Origin: Streptomyces sp. NBC_00820
GTDB lineage: Bacteria > Actinomycetota > Actinomycetes > Streptomycetales > Streptomycetaceae
Length of the DNA: 64,000 bases
Assembly: GCF_036347055.1 (NCBI RefSeq)
Contig: NZ_CP108882.1
Location: 3,732,501-3,796,500 of the forward strand
Direction of reading: 5' to 3'
Both the position numbers and the translations under genes were made by a program. The number at the start of each line of letters is the position of its first letter. Position 1 is the first letter of the stretch. Positions 1-8,022 of this stretch are shown piece after piece. The notes beneath the pieces are model-generated. The model was not told where the DNA came from. It searched no databases and worked only from the letters and a program-made list of their open reading frames with translations.

Positions 1-714
1 TCGGGCCTGAAGGCGGGCGGCCACCCGGCGGCGGGCGACCAGCTCGCGGCGGAGAACGCCACCGAGTACGGCGGCCGGTCCGAGCGGGCGCTGCGGTTCG
101 CGACCACGAACCCCGCGCGCAAGGGGTGCGTGGTGCCCGCCCTCGGCGACCGCACGGACACCTTCATGGACTCGTTCCGCCGGACCCGCGACGGTTTCCC
201 CAAGGTGCGGACCGCCACCGTGCTCGGCAGCGTCGACCAGACGGTCATCAACGCGACGGGCGGCGCCTCCGGGCCGTACGAGGGGTCGTACATCACCGGC
301 TGGTACCCGGTGGCGTCCGACCCGCGCTGGGGGCCGATGAAGAAGGTGATCAGCGAGGAGGCCTTCGGCGACAACCGCATCGACCCCGCGGACGCCGGGG
401 TGCAGACCACCTGGATCGCCTACACCGTCCTGAAGGCCGCCCTGGACAGGATCGGCGACGGCGACGTGAGCGCCGACACCGTCCGGCACACCCTCGACCA
501 CGGCCTCGAGGTGTCCACCGGCGGCCTCACCCCGATCCTGCACTGGCCCGACGAGACCGCGCTCGGCGCGGTCGGCTTCCCGCGCCTCGTCAACGCCGCC
601 GTGACGCTCCAGGTGGTGCGTGACGGCGAACTCGTCGCGGCGAAGGGGTACCGGGGCGGCGCCGACGGGGTCAGCGACATGACGAAGACCCTGCTGACCG
701 CGGACATCGACTGA
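1..714 (+). CDS. ABC transporter substrate-binding protein, C-terminal part
   Basis: The frame is open from base 1, so the N-terminus and signal peptide lie outside the window; 237 residues are visible. The stretch has the look of a class I periplasmic-binding (Leu/Ile/Val-binding) fold: a conserved YITGWYPV segment about residue 97, then QTTWIAYTVLKAALDRI and a closing HWPDET... strand region. Proteins of this family bind an amino acid or small amide outside the membrane and hand it to an ABC permease. No permease genes follow here, so the partner genes, if linked, are upstream. A strong inverted repeat follows directly. The fold assignment is good; the ligand cannot be told. Confidence 0.75.
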   Translation, partial: SGLKAGGHPAAGDQLAAENATEYGGRSERALRFATTNPARKGCVVPALGDRTDTFMDSFRRTRDGFPKVRTATVLGSVDQTVINATGGASGPYEGSYITGWYPVASDPRWGPMKKVISEEAFGDNRIDPADAGVQTTWIAYTVLKAALDRIGDGDVSADTVRHTLDHGLEVSTGGLTPILHWPDETALGAVGFPRLVNAAVTLQVVRDGELVAAKGYRGGADGVSDMTKTLLTADID

Positions 715-720
715 CCGCAC

Positions 721-757
721 CCCCGGCCCCACCCCCGGGCGGGGGGCGGGGCCGGGG
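721..757. terminator. Transcription terminator after the binding-protein gene
   Basis: A 10-bp perfect stem pairs CCCCGGCCCC (721-730) with GGGGCCGGGG (748-757), and an inner C5/G5 stem sits in between. It starts 6 bp after the stop codon of the binding protein. No T-run follows, which is usual in this GC range. Confidence 0.7.
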
Positions 758-790
758 CGGGGGCGGGGGCTGCCCCCGTCGTGGCCGCTA

Positions 791-827
791 CCGGAATCCT
801 CGCCCTTCAGGGCGAGGAGCATGTCAA
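791..827 (+). repeat. IS200/IS605-type right-end hairpin, orphan remnant
   Basis: A GGAATC motif leads into a 9-bp perfect hairpin (TCCTCGCCC, loop TTCA, GGGCGAGGA at 797-818) and then GCATGTCAA. This order (GAATC, hairpin, GTCAA) matches the right end of IS200/IS605 elements of the TnpB type as I remember them. No tnpB or left end lies in the 75 bp between it and the preceding gene. It also provides the stop codon of the minus-strand gene that ends at 824. A plain bidirectional terminator is the alternative reading. Confidence 0.5.
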
Positions 828-2371
828 AGCTGGGTCGGCTGGCGCTGGGTGAGTCCGTACTTCTGGGCGATGGCGTTCCACAGGCCGGCCGCCTTGGCCT
901 TCTGGGCGCTGGCCGTGACGCTCGCCTGGTCACCCGCCTGTGTCTGGCCGGTACCGCGGGCGTGGCCGTGCGGGCAGCCCTTCTTGCCGTTGCCCGCCTG
1001 GTCGGCCCAGGCCGCGTAGTGGTTGTCGGCGGAGGCCGAGGCCTGCCAGGCCCTGGTGAGGGAGGCGGACAGTTCGGCGTTGCCCGGCAGCTGGTCGACG
1101 GACAGCTGGCCGAGCCGGGTGACCAGGTCGGTGCGCTGCTTGGCGGCGGAGCGCAGGTCGGCGGCAGCCTGGGCGAGGTTGTCGCACTGCCTGATGTTCC
1201 CCACCGCCCGGATCACCGAGGCACGGCTGCCGCCGCTGTCGGCGAGCAGCCGGTCCAGGTCGGCCGCCTGCTGCTTGGCGGGGTCGGCGCCGGCCGGCGC
1301 GGCGGAGGACTGCTGCGGGGTGGGCGGGGCGGACGAGGCGGCGGCCGGCTTGCCGTCGCTGCCCTTGTCGTCGCTCCCGCCGCTGAACAGGGCGCCGGCG
1401 CCGACGCCTATGACGACGATGCCGACACCGACGGCGGCTATCAGCGGCAGCCGCGAGCCGGTACGGCCGCTGCCGCGCCGCCCGCCGACCTCGTCGTCCA
1501 TCGACATGGGGTACGACGACTGCTGCGGCAGCACCGGGGCCGGGTAGGCGTCCTGCACGCGCGGCATCTGCTGGGTGGCCCCGGCCGGACCGCCCGCCGG
1601 GGCACCGCGGAAGAGGTTGTCGAACTCGGCGGGCGGCTGGCGGTCCCCGCCCTGGTCGGTGACCGGCGGGATGTACTGCGTGGCCTGCGCGTCCGGGTGC
1701 CCGCCCGGGGCGGGCGGCTGCTGCGCGTGCCCCTGGTACGGGTTCTGGGCCCCGTACCCCTCGGGCGGCAGCGCGCCCGACGCCACCGGCGGGATGTACT
1801 GCGTGGCCCCCTCGTCGGCGCCGGCCGCCGGCACCGGCGGCAGGTACTGGGTCGCGCCCTCGGGCGCGCCGCCCTGGGCGGCCACCGGCGGGATGTACTG
1901 CGTCGCACCGTCGGCCGCGGGCAGCGGGGCGCCCGTCGCCGGGTACGCGGGCGGCAGCGGCGCGCCGTGGGAGGCGTACTGCTGCTGGTACGGGTCGGAG
2001 GCGCCGTACGCGGGCTGCCCGCCGCCCTGGCCGTACGCCGGGTTCTGGGCGTGGGAGTCGTAGGCCTGGGCGCCGTACGACGGGGCCGGGGCGCCCTCCG
2101 GGGGCAGCGGGCCGGGGCCGTCGGCGGCCGGGGACTGCTGCTGGGGGTGCCACTGCTGGGCGTCGGCCTGGGGCCAGCCCTGGCTCTGCTGGGGCGCCTG
2201 GTCACCACCAGGGCCCCACGAGCCGCCCCACGCCTGACCGCCGGCGGGGGCGGCGGGCGCGGGCGTGCCTGTCATGCCCGGCAGCAGCGGTGCGCCTCCG
2301 TCGGAGGGCAGCACGATGCCTTCGTGCGCGGGCTGCGCCGAGGGCTCATCGCCCTGTCCACTCTGCGTCAC
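824..2371 (-). CDS. Pro/Gln-rich single-pass membrane protein
   Basis: 515 residues. The first ~300 are low-complexity, rich in Pro, Gly, Gln, Ala and Tyr, with four copies of an ATQYIPPV/ATQYLPPV motif about 25-50 residues apart. One membrane span follows about residues 308-330 (GVGIVVIGVGAGALF core) after a basic GRRGSGRTGSR stretch, so the repeat region is predicted cytoplasmic and the C-terminus outside. The outer part is ~180 residues, helical, with a few Cys. Such N-terminal proline-rich arms are common in Streptomyces membrane proteins of unknown role. The last codons and TGA lie inside the IS-end hairpin at 791-827, so the native C-terminus may have been altered. The IS607 element sits just upstream of its promoter region. 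Confidence 0.75.
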   Translation of the reverse strand: MTQSGQGDEPSAQPAHEGIVLPSDGGAPLLPGMTGTPAPAAPAGGQAWGGSWGPGGDQAPQQSQGWPQADAQQWHPQQQSPAADGPGPLPPEGAPAPSYGAQAYDSHAQNPAYGQGGGQPAYGASDPYQQQYASHGAPLPPAYPATGAPLPAADGATQYIPPVAAQGGAPEGATQYLPPVPAAGADEGATQYIPPVASGALPPEGYGAQNPYQGHAQQPPAPGGHPDAQATQYIPPVTDQGGDRQPPAEFDNLFRGAPAGGPAGATQQMPRVQDAYPAPVLPQQSSYPMSMDDEVGGRRGSGRTGSRLPLIAAVGVGIVVIGVGAGALFSGGSDDKGSDGKPAAASSAPPTPQQSSAAPAGADPAKQQAADLDRLLADSGGSRASVIRAVGNIRQCDNLAQAAADLRSAAKQRTDLVTRLGQLSVDQLPGNAELSASLTRAWQASASADNHYAAWADQAGNGKKGCPHGHARGTGQTQAGDQASVTASAQKAKAAGLWNAIAQKYGLTQRQPTQL

Positions 2372-2499
2372 CAGGACTCCTACGATTGGGGGACCTTCGG
2401 AATCGTCGGCTCACGCTACCGGGTCCCCCGAGCCGGGTGCCACGCAGCTCAGGGCGCGATCTTCTTCCCTGTGACAGCAGTAACAAAACCACCCCGCGA

Positions 2500-2580
2500 T
2501 GCGCTGTTCATGGAACCGTTGCCGAGACCATGGTCAGGTCTCAGCATTCCGGGCATTTCGGCCCGGAAGGTCCGCCTCAT
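2500..2580 (-). ncRNA. Candidate omegaRNA (TnpB guide RNA) at the IS607 right end
   Basis: Directly after the tnpB stop the minus strand can fold into an 8-bp hairpin (2547-2568), a 6-bp hairpin GAGACC/GGTCTC (2524-2542) and a small GTTC/GAAC palindrome (2506-2516). TnpB proteins are known to use an RNA made from the 3' end of their own gene and the right end of the element, with the guide taken from the flank beyond. If the last palindrome marks the element end, the guide would be copied from about 2485-2505. The RNA itself and its ends are inference from position and folding. Confidence 0.5.
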
Positions 2581-4037
2581 CACCAGAGCGTGAGGGGCTC
2601 GGCTTGAGTACGGTCTCTCGTTTCCGTCTGCCGCTGATGCGGCAGGGTTGCGCCACCTGCCCGCCCCGCCTCCGCCTTGCGGCGGGGGCGGGTGGCGCGG
2701 GTCTTGTGGTCGGCTCCACGAGGCTTCGACACCGCCGGGGCGGTGTCCTGGTCTCCGGCCACTCCGGTACCAGTCACGCAGGCTGCCGCGAGGGCGGCGA
2801 GGTTGAGCGCGGCGTTGTCGTCCCGGTCGATGACCAGACCGCAGGCGTCGCATTCGTACGTCCGGACGTGCAGCGGCAGTTTGGCTTTCACCACGCCGCA
2901 CCCGGAACAGGTCTTCGAGGACGGGTACCAGCGGTTGGCGACCACGAGGCGGGTGGCGTGGCGCTGGCGGGTCTTGTAGTCGAGCCGGCGGCGGATCTCG
3001 CCGAATCCGGCGTCGGCGATTCTGCGGGCCAGACGCCGATTGCGGAGCATGCCGGCGACGTTGAGGTCTTCGACCACGACGGTGCCGTACTCGGCGGTCA
3101 CCGCGGTGGTGAGCTTGTGCAGGGCGTCTTCGCGGAGGTTCGCCACGCGGTGGTGGACCTTGTTCCGCTGGGCGTTGGCCTTCTCCCACCGCTTCGACGG
3201 CTGCTGTCCGGTGTGCCGGTCGGGGCCCTGGCGTCGGGACGCGACGCGGGAGGCGCGGCGCAGCTGCTTGCGCGCCCGGTCGTAGTGGCCGGGATTGGGC
3301 GCGGTGCGGATCTCGCCAGTGCTGTCGGCCATGACCGCGAGGGTCTTCACCCCGAGGTCGATGCCGACCGCGACATCCGGCCGCGTGACGCGGACCAGGT
3401 CGCGCTTCACCTCCGCCTGGAAGGACACGAACCAGCATCCGCGTTCGTGCCGCACCGTCGCGGACAGGATCCGGGCCGCCTGGGCCTGGACGCGGTCGAG
3501 GAGCTTCACCGTGGGTTCATGCGTGCGGATCGCGCCCAGGCGGGGCAGCGTGACGTGCCGGCCGTCGGCGTCCACGCGGATCGTGCCGGTGGTGAACCGG
3601 CAGGACAGACGTCCCTTCCGCTTCGACTTGAACCGCGGCATACCCATCGCACGGCCACGGCGCTTCCCCTGCTTCGACTTGGCGTAGTTGTCGAACGAGG
3701 CGGCGGCGTTCGCGAGACCGGTGGAGTACGCCTCCTTCGAGTTCTCCTCCCACCAGGCCGCGAACCTCGGGTCGGTGTGCTTGCCCTCGTTGAACGCCTT
3801 CCGCAGAGCGGGCAGCGACCACGGCCGCCATTGCGTCAGCTGCTCCTCGGCGACGCCGTAGGACTCCTCCGCGCGGCGCTGCCACCACGACGCCTCGACC
3901 CAGCCGACAGCCCAGTTGTACGCGGCACGCGCCGCGCCGCAGTGCGAACGCAGCGCGTGCTCCTGGGAGGCGTTCGGGTCCAGAGCGAACCGGAACGCCT
4001 GCACCACAAAACCGGGCTGCGCCTGGAACTTCTTCAC
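2580..4037 (-). CDS. tnpB: TnpB, RNA-guided nuclease of IS607 element
   Basis: 485 residues from a GTG whose first bases overlap the tnpA stop (GTGA), which fixes the start; a longer ATG frame would overlap tnpA. The RuvC-type active-site motifs are all present: GIDLGVKTLA (Asp ~227), VVVEDLNVAGM (Glu ~323) and DRDDNAALN (Asp ~404-407). A four-cysteine zinc ribbon (CSGC ~377-380, CDAC ~396-399) lies between motifs II and III, as in Cas12-related TnpB. The basic tail after residue ~425 is longer than needed for the nuclease. TnpB cuts target DNA next to a short motif with an omegaRNA guide and helps the element persist. Nothing suggests inactivation. Confidence 0.93.
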   Translation of the reverse strand: MKKFQAQPGFVVQAFRFALDPNASQEHALRSHCGAARAAYNWAVGWVEASWWQRRAEESYGVAEEQLTQWRPWSLPALRKAFNEGKHTDPRFAAWWEENSKEAYSTGLANAAASFDNYAKSKQGKRRGRAMGMPRFKSKRKGRLSCRFTTGTIRVDADGRHVTLPRLGAIRTHEPTVKLLDRVQAQAARILSATVRHERGCWFVSFQAEVKRDLVRVTRPDVAVGIDLGVKTLAVMADSTGEIRTAPNPGHYDRARKQLRRASRVASRRQGPDRHTGQQPSKRWEKANAQRNKVHHRVANLREDALHKLTTAVTAEYGTVVVEDLNVAGMLRNRRLARRIADAGFGEIRRRLDYKTRQRHATRLVVANRWYPSSKTCSGCGVVKAKLPLHVRTYECDACGLVIDRDDNAALNLAALAAACVTGTGVAGDQDTAPAVSKPRGADHKTRATRPRRKAEAGRAGGATLPHQRQTETRDRTQAEPLTLW

Positions 4038-4618
4038 TCGGCTGCCTCGCCGGTCGCCACGGCCACCGCGCGGGCGGCGCGGTCCTTCGCCGCCCGCCGC
4101 CCATACAGGCGGGCGCACATCGACGTGAGCACCTCGGTAATGTCCCGCACCAGGTCGTCAGCGGTCTCGGTGGGGTCGAGGACGACCAGGCGCCGCCCGG
4201 ACGCCGACAGGACGGCTTCGAGATGCTCGACGCCGAACCGGGCCAGCCGGTCACGATGCTCGACCACGATCACCGCCGTCTGCGGGTCGGACAGCAGGCG
4301 GTGCAGCTTGCGGCGCCGTCCGTTCAGCCCCGAGCCGACCTCGGCGACGACCTCGGCGACGGGCAGGCCGAGCCCGTTCGCGCCGGCCACGACCCGGGCG
4401 GCCTGCCGCTCAAGGTCGGCCTTCTGCTCAGCGGACGACACGCGGCAGTACGCCACCACTCGCCCCGAGGTCGCAGACACGGCCGGAGCGGGCTCAGCGA
4501 CCAGCCACGTTCCGGACGGCGCCTGGCGGACCGGAACAGGCATCTTCCCGTCCTTCACCCATCGCCAGGCGGTCTGGTAGCTCACGCCCTGCTGCCGCGC
4601 CCACTCCGAAAGCTTCAC
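4034..4618 (-). CDS. tnpA: IS607-type serine recombinase transposase
   Basis: 194 residues from the GTG that gives the usual IS607 start VKLSEWARQQGVSYQTAWRW, a MerR-like winged helix that binds element ends (an upstream GTG at 4642 is also possible). The resolvase domain follows from about residue 53, with VVAYCRVSSAEQK carrying the nucleophilic Ser (~61) and HRDRLARFG holding the conserved arginines. It excises and inserts the element through a serine-linked crossover. The stop overlaps the tnpB start by 4 bp, so the two are translationally coupled. Confidence 0.92.
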   Translation of the reverse strand: MKLSEWARQQGVSYQTAWRWVKDGKMPVPVRQAPSGTWLVAEPAPAVSATSGRVVAYCRVSSAEQKADLERQAARVVAGANGLGLPVAEVVAEVGSGLNGRRRKLHRLLSDPQTAVIVVEHRDRLARFGVEHLEAVLSASGRRLVVLDPTETADDLVRDITEVLTSMCARLYGRRAAKDRAARAVAVATGEAAE

Positions 4619-4763
4619 AACGCCAAGATATTCGAGATGCACGACTAGAGGTGACTATGAATGACTAGAAAATCTGTAGCAGCTTTCACCCCCTCGTGCC
4701 CCGGGTCCCGTTTCCCCTCCGTTCACGCGATCGCGGGGCCGGTGTTCAGCCCGCCGCCGGCGT

Positions 4764-6149
4764 TCAGGCGGCCTGCTGGAGGTCGAGGCGGGCTCCGAAC
4801 TCCCGGACCACCGCCTCGTCCCGGAACGGCTCCAGTCGCTGCTGGAGGTCCTCCAGATACTCGGCGCCCCGGTTGGAGCGGAGCGTCTCCAGCAGCTCCA
4901 CCGCCTTCAGGCCGGTGCTGCACGCCCGCTCGATCTCGCGCTGCTGCACATGGGCCGAGGCGAGCAGCACATAGCCGATGGCGCGGCGCCGGGCACGGGA
5001 CTCGGGGTGCCCGGCCAGCGACTGCTCGGCGTACCGGGCCGCCGCCTCGGGCTGGCCCAGGTCGCGGTGGCAGTGCGCCAGCTCGTCGGCGAGATAGGCC
5101 TCGTCGAAGTGGGAGATCCACACCGGGTCGTCCCCCGAGGCCGCGTCCGCCTGCTCCATCGCCGAGATCGCCCGCCCGGAGGCCGCGTGCGCGGAGCGGG
5201 TGTCGCCGAGCAGCGCGTGCCCGCGGGCCTCGGCCGCGTGGAACATCGCCTCCGCGCGCGGCGTGACCCGCCCCCGCGCCCCTTCCTGCGCGGCCCGCGC
5301 CAGCTGGGCGATCTCGCGGGGGTTGCCGAGCTGGGCGGCCAGGTGGCTCATGGAGGCGGCCAGCACATAGCCGCCGTAGCCGCGGTCGCCGGCCGCCTGC
5401 GCCAGCCGCAGGGACTGGATGTAGTAGCGCTGGGCGAGTCCGGGCTGCCCGGTGTCGACCGCCATGTACCCGGCCAGTTCGGTCAGCCGGGCGACCGTGG
5501 CGAACAGCTCGCGCCCGACCGCCTCCCGGTACGACCCCGCGAGCAGTCCGGAGACGACGCTGTTGAGGTAGTGCACGACGACCGGCCGCACATGCCCGCT
5601 GCCGTAGGTGTGGTCGAGGTCCACCAGCGCCTGCGTCATGGACCGCACGGCCGCCACGTCGGACAGGCCCACGCGCGGGCCGGCCTGCCGGGCCACCTGG
5701 GCGTCCGGCATGGAGATCAGCCAGTCCCGGCTTGGCTCGACCAGCGCCGAGGCGGCGACGGAGGAGCCGGACAGGAAGTCCCGCCGGCCCACGTCGCTGC
5801 GCCACAGCTCGCAGACCTGCTCGATGGCGCCCAGCACGGTCGGCGAGAACTGCAGGCCGACCCCCGAGGCGAGGTTCTTGCCGTTGGCCATGCCGATCTC
5901 GTCGATGGTGACCGTACGGCCGAGCTTGCGGCCGAGCGCCTCCGCGATGATCGCCGGTGCCCGGCCGCGCGGCTGCTGGCCGCGCAGCCAGCGGGCCACG
6001 GACGTCTTGTCGTAGCGCAGGTCGAGACCGTGCTCGGCGCCGCACATGTTGACCCGCCGGGCCAGCCCGGCGTTCGAGCATCCCGCTTCCTGGATGAGTG
6101 CCTGCAGCCGTTCGTTGGGCTGCCTCGCCACGAGAGGCCTTGCGGCCAT
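4764..6149 (-). CDS. XRE-like HTH regulator with TPR array
   Basis: 461 residues. The N-terminus (about 10-75) looks like a helix-turn-helix of the Streptomyces XRE-like class: ERLQALIQEAG, ARRVN, TSVARWLRGQQPRGR. The rest is alpha-helical with repeated Ala-rich pairs such as LAQRYYIQSLRLAQAAG and AARYAEQSLAG, typical of tetratricopeptide repeats. Family relatives include NsdA-type developmental and antibiotic regulators, but I cannot assign this one to a named member. Start ATG is clear; a TTGAC palindrome lies 75 bp upstream. It is divergent from the prim-pol gene. Confidence 0.8.
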   Translation of the reverse strand: MAARPLVARQPNERLQALIQEAGCSNAGLARRVNMCGAEHGLDLRYDKTSVARWLRGQQPRGRAPAIIAEALGRKLGRTVTIDEIGMANGKNLASGVGLQFSPTVLGAIEQVCELWRSDVGRRDFLSGSSVAASALVEPSRDWLISMPDAQVARQAGPRVGLSDVAAVRSMTQALVDLDHTYGSGHVRPVVVHYLNSVVSGLLAGSYREAVGRELFATVARLTELAGYMAVDTGQPGLAQRYYIQSLRLAQAAGDRGYGGYVLAASMSHLAAQLGNPREIAQLARAAQEGARGRVTPRAEAMFHAAEARGHALLGDTRSAHAASGRAISAMEQADAASGDDPVWISHFDEAYLADELAHCHRDLGQPEAAARYAEQSLAGHPESRARRRAIGYVLLASAHVQQREIERACSTGLKAVELLETLRSNRGAEYLEDLQQRLEPFRDEAVVREFGARLDLQQAA

Positions 6150-6222
6150 GAGCTACCCCCTGCGAACCCCTGGAGCGTAAAGACCCTTCGGGAAAAATCC
6201 GGTCATGAAGATCGATGCCCAG

Positions 6223-6237
6223 TTGACATACCGTCAA
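6223..6237. promoter_or_regulatory. TTGAC/GTCAA palindrome in the divergent promoter region
   Basis: TTGACATACCGTCAA is an inverted repeat (arms 5 bp, spacer 5). Each arm can serve as a -35 box, TTGACA on the plus strand and TTGACG on the minus strand, so the two divergent genes (HTH/TPR regulator and prim-pol protein) may use overlapping promoters. The -10 boxes are poor matches. The remaining ~250 bp of the gap shows no gene. Confidence 0.4.
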
Positions 6238-6417
6238 TGCGCGACATGTGCGGTTTGCCGGGGTAAAGACGACTGGCGTGCCCTTCTTGGCTACCCACCG
6301 CACGCCCCTCATCCCCCCGCGCGCCCCCGGACGTGCATCCATGCGCCCCGACTGCCGAGCCGATGCCCCTGTCTCGCGCGCGCCACGGCCGTAACCCCGG
6401 GTGGGTGCGGAAGTTGA

Positions 6418-7077
6418 GTGGGCGTGGAAGAGACGATCGCCGGCACCGAAGCCGCCCAGATTCCGCAGCAGCGCGGGGAATCGCTGCTGGAGACCGCCGT
6501 ACGGTACGCCGAGGAGCGGCACTGGGACGTGTTCCCGGGCTCCTGGCTGGAAGCCGTCGACGGGGCGCCGCGCTGCTCGTGCGGCGACGCCTCCTGCCCC
6601 GCGCCCGGCGCGCATCCCACCCGTCCCGACTGGGCGACGCAGGCGACCGGCAGCGCGACCGTCGCACGCCGCGTGTGGCACAAGCAGCCGGCCGCGTCGA
6701 TCCTGCTGCCGACGGGGCGTACGTTCGACGCGTTGTCGGTGCCGGAGAGTGCCGGTTTTCTTGCGCTGGCCCGGATGGAGCGGATGGAACTGACGCTCGG
6801 ACCGGTGACGTTGACGCCGGACCGGCGCATGCAGTTCTTCGTGCTGCCGGGGGGCTCGCCGAAGATTCCGGAGCTGGTGCGGAGGCTGGGGTGGACGCCG
6901 GCGTCGCTCGACCTCGTGCCGCTGGGCGAGGGAAGTTACGTGGCCGCTCCGCCGACCCGGTTCGGCTCCCGGGGCGCGGTGCAGTGGGCCTGCCGGCCCA
7001 CCCCGGCGAACCGGTGGCTGCCGGACGCCGAGGAGTTGATCTCTCCGCTCGCCTACGCGTGCGGCCGGGACAGGTGA
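6418..7077 (+). CDS. Bifunctional DNA primase/polymerase-domain protein
   Basis: 219 residues, GTG start (a second GTG two codons on is possible). It has the features of the actinobacterial prim-pol N-terminal domain: AVRYAEERHWDVFPGSWL at ~25, a CSCGDASCPAPGAHPTRPDW cysteine/His cluster at ~50-70, then SILLPTGRTFDALSVP. Full replicative primases of this type carry a helicase domain that is missing here, so the enzyme activity is uncertain. Stand-alone versions occur in most Streptomyces chromosomes. It is divergent from the HTH/TPR regulator. Confidence 0.75.
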   Translation: MGVEETIAGTEAAQIPQQRGESLLETAVRYAEERHWDVFPGSWLEAVDGAPRCSCGDASCPAPGAHPTRPDWATQATGSATVARRVWHKQPAASILLPTGRTFDALSVPESAGFLALARMERMELTLGPVTLTPDRRMQFFVLPGGSPKIPELVRRLGWTPASLDLVPLGEGSYVAAPPTRFGSRGAVQWACRPTPANRWLPDAEELISPLAYACGRDR

Positions 7078-7245
7078 CGCGCGCCGGTCGGGGCACGTGA
7101 CGGGGGTGGCCGCAAGCGCGTGACGCGGCGGGGTCGGGACGCGTGCCGTGCGCGGCCGGGGCACGTGACGATGCGGGGTCTTCACACCTCTGAAAGCGGG
7201 TTCCCCGCGCCCCTGAGGACATCGCCGCCGTCGTACTGTTTCCCC

Positions 7246-8022
7246 ATGACCGAGGCTGCGGTGCGTGTGCGAGGGCTCTGGAAACGGTTCGGGCAACAGG
7301 TCGCCGTCGGGGGGATCGATCTCGATCTGCCCGCGGGAAGGTTCATCGGGCTGGTCGGGCCCAACGGGGCGGGTAAGACCACCACGTTGTCCATGGTGAC
7401 CGGGCTGCTGCGGCCCGACCACGGGACCGTCGAGGTCGTCGGACACGACGTGTGGCGGGACCCGGTGGCCGTCAAGGCCCGGATCGGGGTACTGCCCGAG
7501 GGACTGCGGCTGTTCGAGCGGCTGTCGGGGCGGGAACTGCTCGGCTACTCGGGACGCCTGCGGGGGCTGCCCGGCGCCGAGGTCGACAAGCGCGCCGCCC
7601 AGTTGCTGGACGTACTCGATCTCGCCGGTGCCCAGCACAAGCTCGTCGTCGACTACTCGACCGGCATGCGCAAGAAGATCGGACTCGCGGCCGCTCTCCT
7701 CCACAATCCCGAAGTCCTCTTCCTCGACGAGCCGTTCGAGGGCGTCGACCCGGTGTCCGCGCAGACCATCCGCGGGGTGCTGGAGCGGTACACCGCTTCC
7801 GGCGCCACCGTCGTGTTCTCCTCGCACGTCATGGAGCTGGTCGAGTCGCTGTGCGACTGGGTGGCCGTGATGGCGGCGGGGCGCATCCGCGCGGCGGGCC
7901 CGCTGGCCGAGGTGCGCGGAACGCACCCCACCCTCCAGGGATCGTTCCTCGAACTCGTGGGCGCCGGCGGCCGGGACGCCGCCTCCGACCTGGACTGGCT
8001 GGGCGGCGGAGCGACCCGATGA
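7246..8022 (+). CDS. ABC transporter ATP-binding protein
   Basis: 258 residues. Walker A GPNGAGKTT (~39), the ABC-2-type signature variant YSTGMRKK (~140) and Walker B EVLFLDEP with following GVDP are all visible. The start chosen is ATG 7246; an earlier in-frame start would add 42 unconserved residues. TACTGT at 7233-7238 is a possible -10 only about 8 bp before the ATG, so the mRNA may be leaderless. The stop overlaps the next ATG (ATGA). The C-terminus lacks extra domains. It powers export or membrane work together with the permease that follows; the substrate is unknown. Confidence 0.92.
   Translation: MTEAAVRVRGLWKRFGQQVAVGGIDLDLPAGRFIGLVGPNGAGKTTTLSMVTGLLRPDHGTVEVVGHDVWRDPVAVKARIGVLPEGLRLFERLSGRELLGYSGRLRGLPGAEVDKRAAQLLDVLDLAGAQHKLVVDYSTGMRKKIGLAAALLHNPEVLFLDEPFEGVDPVSAQTIRGVLERYTASGATVVFSSHVMELVESLCDWVAVMAAGRIRAAGPLAEVRGTHPTLQGSFLELVGAGGRDAASDLDWLGGGATR

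Larger units (their letters stand above)
2490..4690 (-). mobile_element. IS607-family insertion sequence (tnpA-tnpB)
   Basis: A complete IS607-type element: serine-recombinase transposase followed by TnpB in overlapping frames, flanked by short A/T-richer ends unlike the surrounding DNA. The left end (4619-4690) carries three GACTA motifs (TGACTA/CGACTA) that could be transposase sites. The right end carries the hairpins described for the omegaRNA. IS607 elements leave no clear terminal repeats or target duplications, so the exact borders given are estimates. It lies in the gap between the HTH/TPR regulator and the Pro/Gln-rich protein and breaks no obvious gene. Confidence 0.85.
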
